A stretch of 15,397 bases of DNA from NCBI GenBank assembly GCA_035315685.1, contig DATFXR010000085.1:1-15397 (forward strand), in the 5' to 3' direction. This DNA comes from QHWK01 sp035315685. GTDB taxonomy: Bacteria; Acidobacteriota; Vicinamibacteria; Vicinamibacterales; CAVVIG01. Below are positions 15,201 to 15,397 of this stretch, piece after piece. Both the position numbers and the translations under genes were made by a program. How positions within the stretch are numbered: position 1 is the stretch's first letter; the number at the start of each line of letters is the position of its first letter. The notes beneath the pieces are model-generated. The model did no database searches, was not told the DNA's origin, and saw only the letters and a program-made list of their open reading frames with translations.

Positions 15201-15307
15201 GTTACCTTGCCACCTATGTCAGAAGTGCCTTGTTGGGCGAACAGCGGAGCCGCTGCGCCCACGATGAAGAATCCGATGACCGCCGCGCGAACCAGGAGTC
15301 TGCGCAT
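12281..15307 (-). CDS. Oar-like TonB-dependent receptor with carboxypeptidase-regulatory-like domain
   Basis: This 1008-aa outer-membrane protein has a signal peptide (residues 1-24, ending LFA, then Gln). An Ig-like carboxypeptidase-regulatory domain follows (about 28-112: GGKVTDEQGAVLPGASVIITNEETG). Next come a TonB-box-like EETVKVTAE (116-124), a plug domain (about 130-255, including GNNVSVDGGYNSDD and GRASGAVVNAITKSGTN) and a long beta-barrel (about 260-1008). The chain ends in FRFVF, a terminal Phe as expected for BAM-assembled barrels. It should import or bind a large or scarce ligand using TonB energy. No SusD-like partner is visible, so it belongs with the Oar-like receptors abundant in Acidobacteria, not with a standard SusCD pair. 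An excellent ribosome-binding site (AGGAGG, 15314-15319, 6 nt spacing) fixes the start. It is followed on the same strand by two exported proteins, suggesting a shared substrate pathway. Confidence 0.93.
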   Translation of the reverse strand: MRRLLVRAAVIGFFIVGAAAPLFAQQGTSDIGGKVTDEQGAVLPGASVIITNEETGAVRELTTGPDGSFHASQLMPGRYKVTAKLASFRTFERGGQVLPVGKTLTINVVLALGALEETVKVTAESPLVDTTSVKVGGNIGTAELSELPAMNRNFFATVALLPGVQFAPSNQMGNDTIVAAGQSTQGNNVSVDGGYNSDDALGTSAGAQVRTPIEAVQEFQVLTSMYDAEFGRASGAVVNAITKSGTNQFKGVAFATTSPNALTAEDYFVRTQNLPKPTSVRRDWGGVIGGPIVKNKAQFFFSLERQVDNPNRTRVFPTRPSLNFAIAEDRTDWNTLIRIDHQITKNHSWAVRWLREWAPQWYTIGNKTTLDSYQDETDLDQTAVVTFTSVLGNSRVNTIKGARTWEHWWHGNECFRAQGPNGGQAGYDFGNETIGDQSKCPPQLNYTSFLAQASTESQGPWDSNYQIEDDYSWFIPGKHGDHDTKFGVRYNYTELRRSSQVNANGTFSFSATCATGSCTPATTDLPFDPANPRTYAERFTVRTGPFNEFINNHTYEMYAQDKWRVSAQTTLSLGLRYDLEIIPLDETDNPLFPAGNKKSPTDWNNFGPRVGFTHALDAAGRSVVRGGYGVFYNRTILGALDDTLEFGKYSSSVNLTFPAAAADPGPSSGRFPTNPYLVNGPTVNWALLRQSYPLGVPVKNDGVVIFDSPDRKLPYAHQFTVGYVRELNESLAVHADFVRMMNRDMFLSRNLNPGIKQTTSRTEPVVRVDAFGVLGEPYTQQVWVMENTGESNYNALDLSVEKRYSNHWSGRISYSLSKATGTADDQADRNQYQVLTSNNLDARLGPTNVDRRHILSIGAQYDVPKTGGLTLSTTTRYMSGAPFTIYDSSIDADKNGELVDPVPAGVYSGASTNPDALQNVQYAGGRNGAYGPDYFQIDMRTGYRRKLSQAKTLEVYFDLYNLTNRANFDNPITTNQDRRLPATFLVLTNLRGGGGFPRQAQLGFRFVF

Positions 15308-15397
15308 CTGCTGCCTCCTCTGTGAGTAAGCCGCCCTAGAGGGTCGAATGCAGTGCGATCGCGCCGAAATGATGGGGCCATCTAACTGCCGGGCGCG
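15308..15397 (-). promoter_or_regulatory. Leader of the TonB-receptor gene
   Basis: It contains the strong ribosome-binding site GAGGAGG (15314-15320). I see no convincing -35/-10 pair in the visible 90 bases, so the promoter may lie further right. No coding frame is supported here. Confidence 0.35.

Noticed and set aside
12281..15307. SusC-type receptor of a polysaccharide utilisation locus
   Set aside because: No SusD-like lipoprotein gene lies next to it, and the N-terminal and plug features are of the Oar-like type common in Acidobacteria.
12270..15325. Long alternative frames (573 and 558 codons) over the TonB-receptor gene
   Set aside because: They lack any domain pattern, while the 1008-residue frame has a complete receptor architecture with a signal peptide and terminal Phe.

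Overview
The window is high-GC DNA that most likely comes from an Acidobacteriota genome, probably of the Vicinamibacteria type. This is inferred from gene families, not from a marker gene. The main clue is a PadR-family repressor divergent from a large duplicated FtsX-like permease (an 'acidobacterial duplicated orphan permease', ADOP). It is joined by a large Oar-like TonB-dependent receptor with a carboxypeptidase-regulatory-like N-terminus, a sortilin/VPS10-type Asp-box propeller protein and a tricorn-type protease. No rRNA, tRNA, CRISPR array, transposase or phage gene is visible.

Layout. 1-2128 (-): N-terminal 709 codons of an exported tricorn-like protease; the gene runs off the left edge, so its catalytic half is not seen. 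2129-2340: spacer with a REP-like 24-mer and a 12-bp tandem duplication. 2341-2700 (-): PadR-type regulator, divergent from 2807-5374 (+): ADOP permease. The short region between them carries a perfect 10-bp inverted repeat around a good padR promoter. 5375-5484: convergent intergenic region with two interleaved inverted repeats. 5485-6167 (-): a two-gene toxin-antitoxin module (Phd/YefM-type antitoxin, then PIN/VapC-type toxin, 4-nt overlap). 6168-6409: antitoxin promoter, a second copy of the REP-like hairpin, a 9-nt tandem repeat and a short tetranucleotide-like repeat. 6410-12126 (-): two translationally coupled genes, first a DUF6351-type alpha/beta-hydrolase-like exported protein, then the Asp-box propeller protein. 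12127-12280: heptamer repeats, a strong hairpin and a G-quadruplex motif. 12281-15307 (-): the TonB-dependent receptor. 15308-15397: its leader. No gene-free stretch reaches 300 bases; the longest, 6168-6409, is 242.

How the genes may work together. The receptor, the DUF6351 hydrolase-like protein and the Asp-box protein lie in series on the minus strand, and all three have export signals. They look like a cell-surface binding, processing and uptake set, but the substrate cannot be read from the sequence. The PadR/ADOP pair looks like a self-contained regulator-transporter unit with no ATPase gene nearby. The toxin-antitoxin module sits as an independent cassette between repeat-rich spacers.

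The most interesting material is non-coding: the padR/ADOP operator-promoter arrangement; three minus-strand genes whose -10 boxes lie only 7-8 nt before the start codon (leaderless expression); the G-quadruplex/hairpin switch-like element behind the receptor gene; the interleaved inverted repeats at 5393-5460; and an AAGG-rich repeat that occurs both in the ADOP leader and inside the tricorn-like coding sequence. I see no strong evidence for a wholly new multi-gene system.
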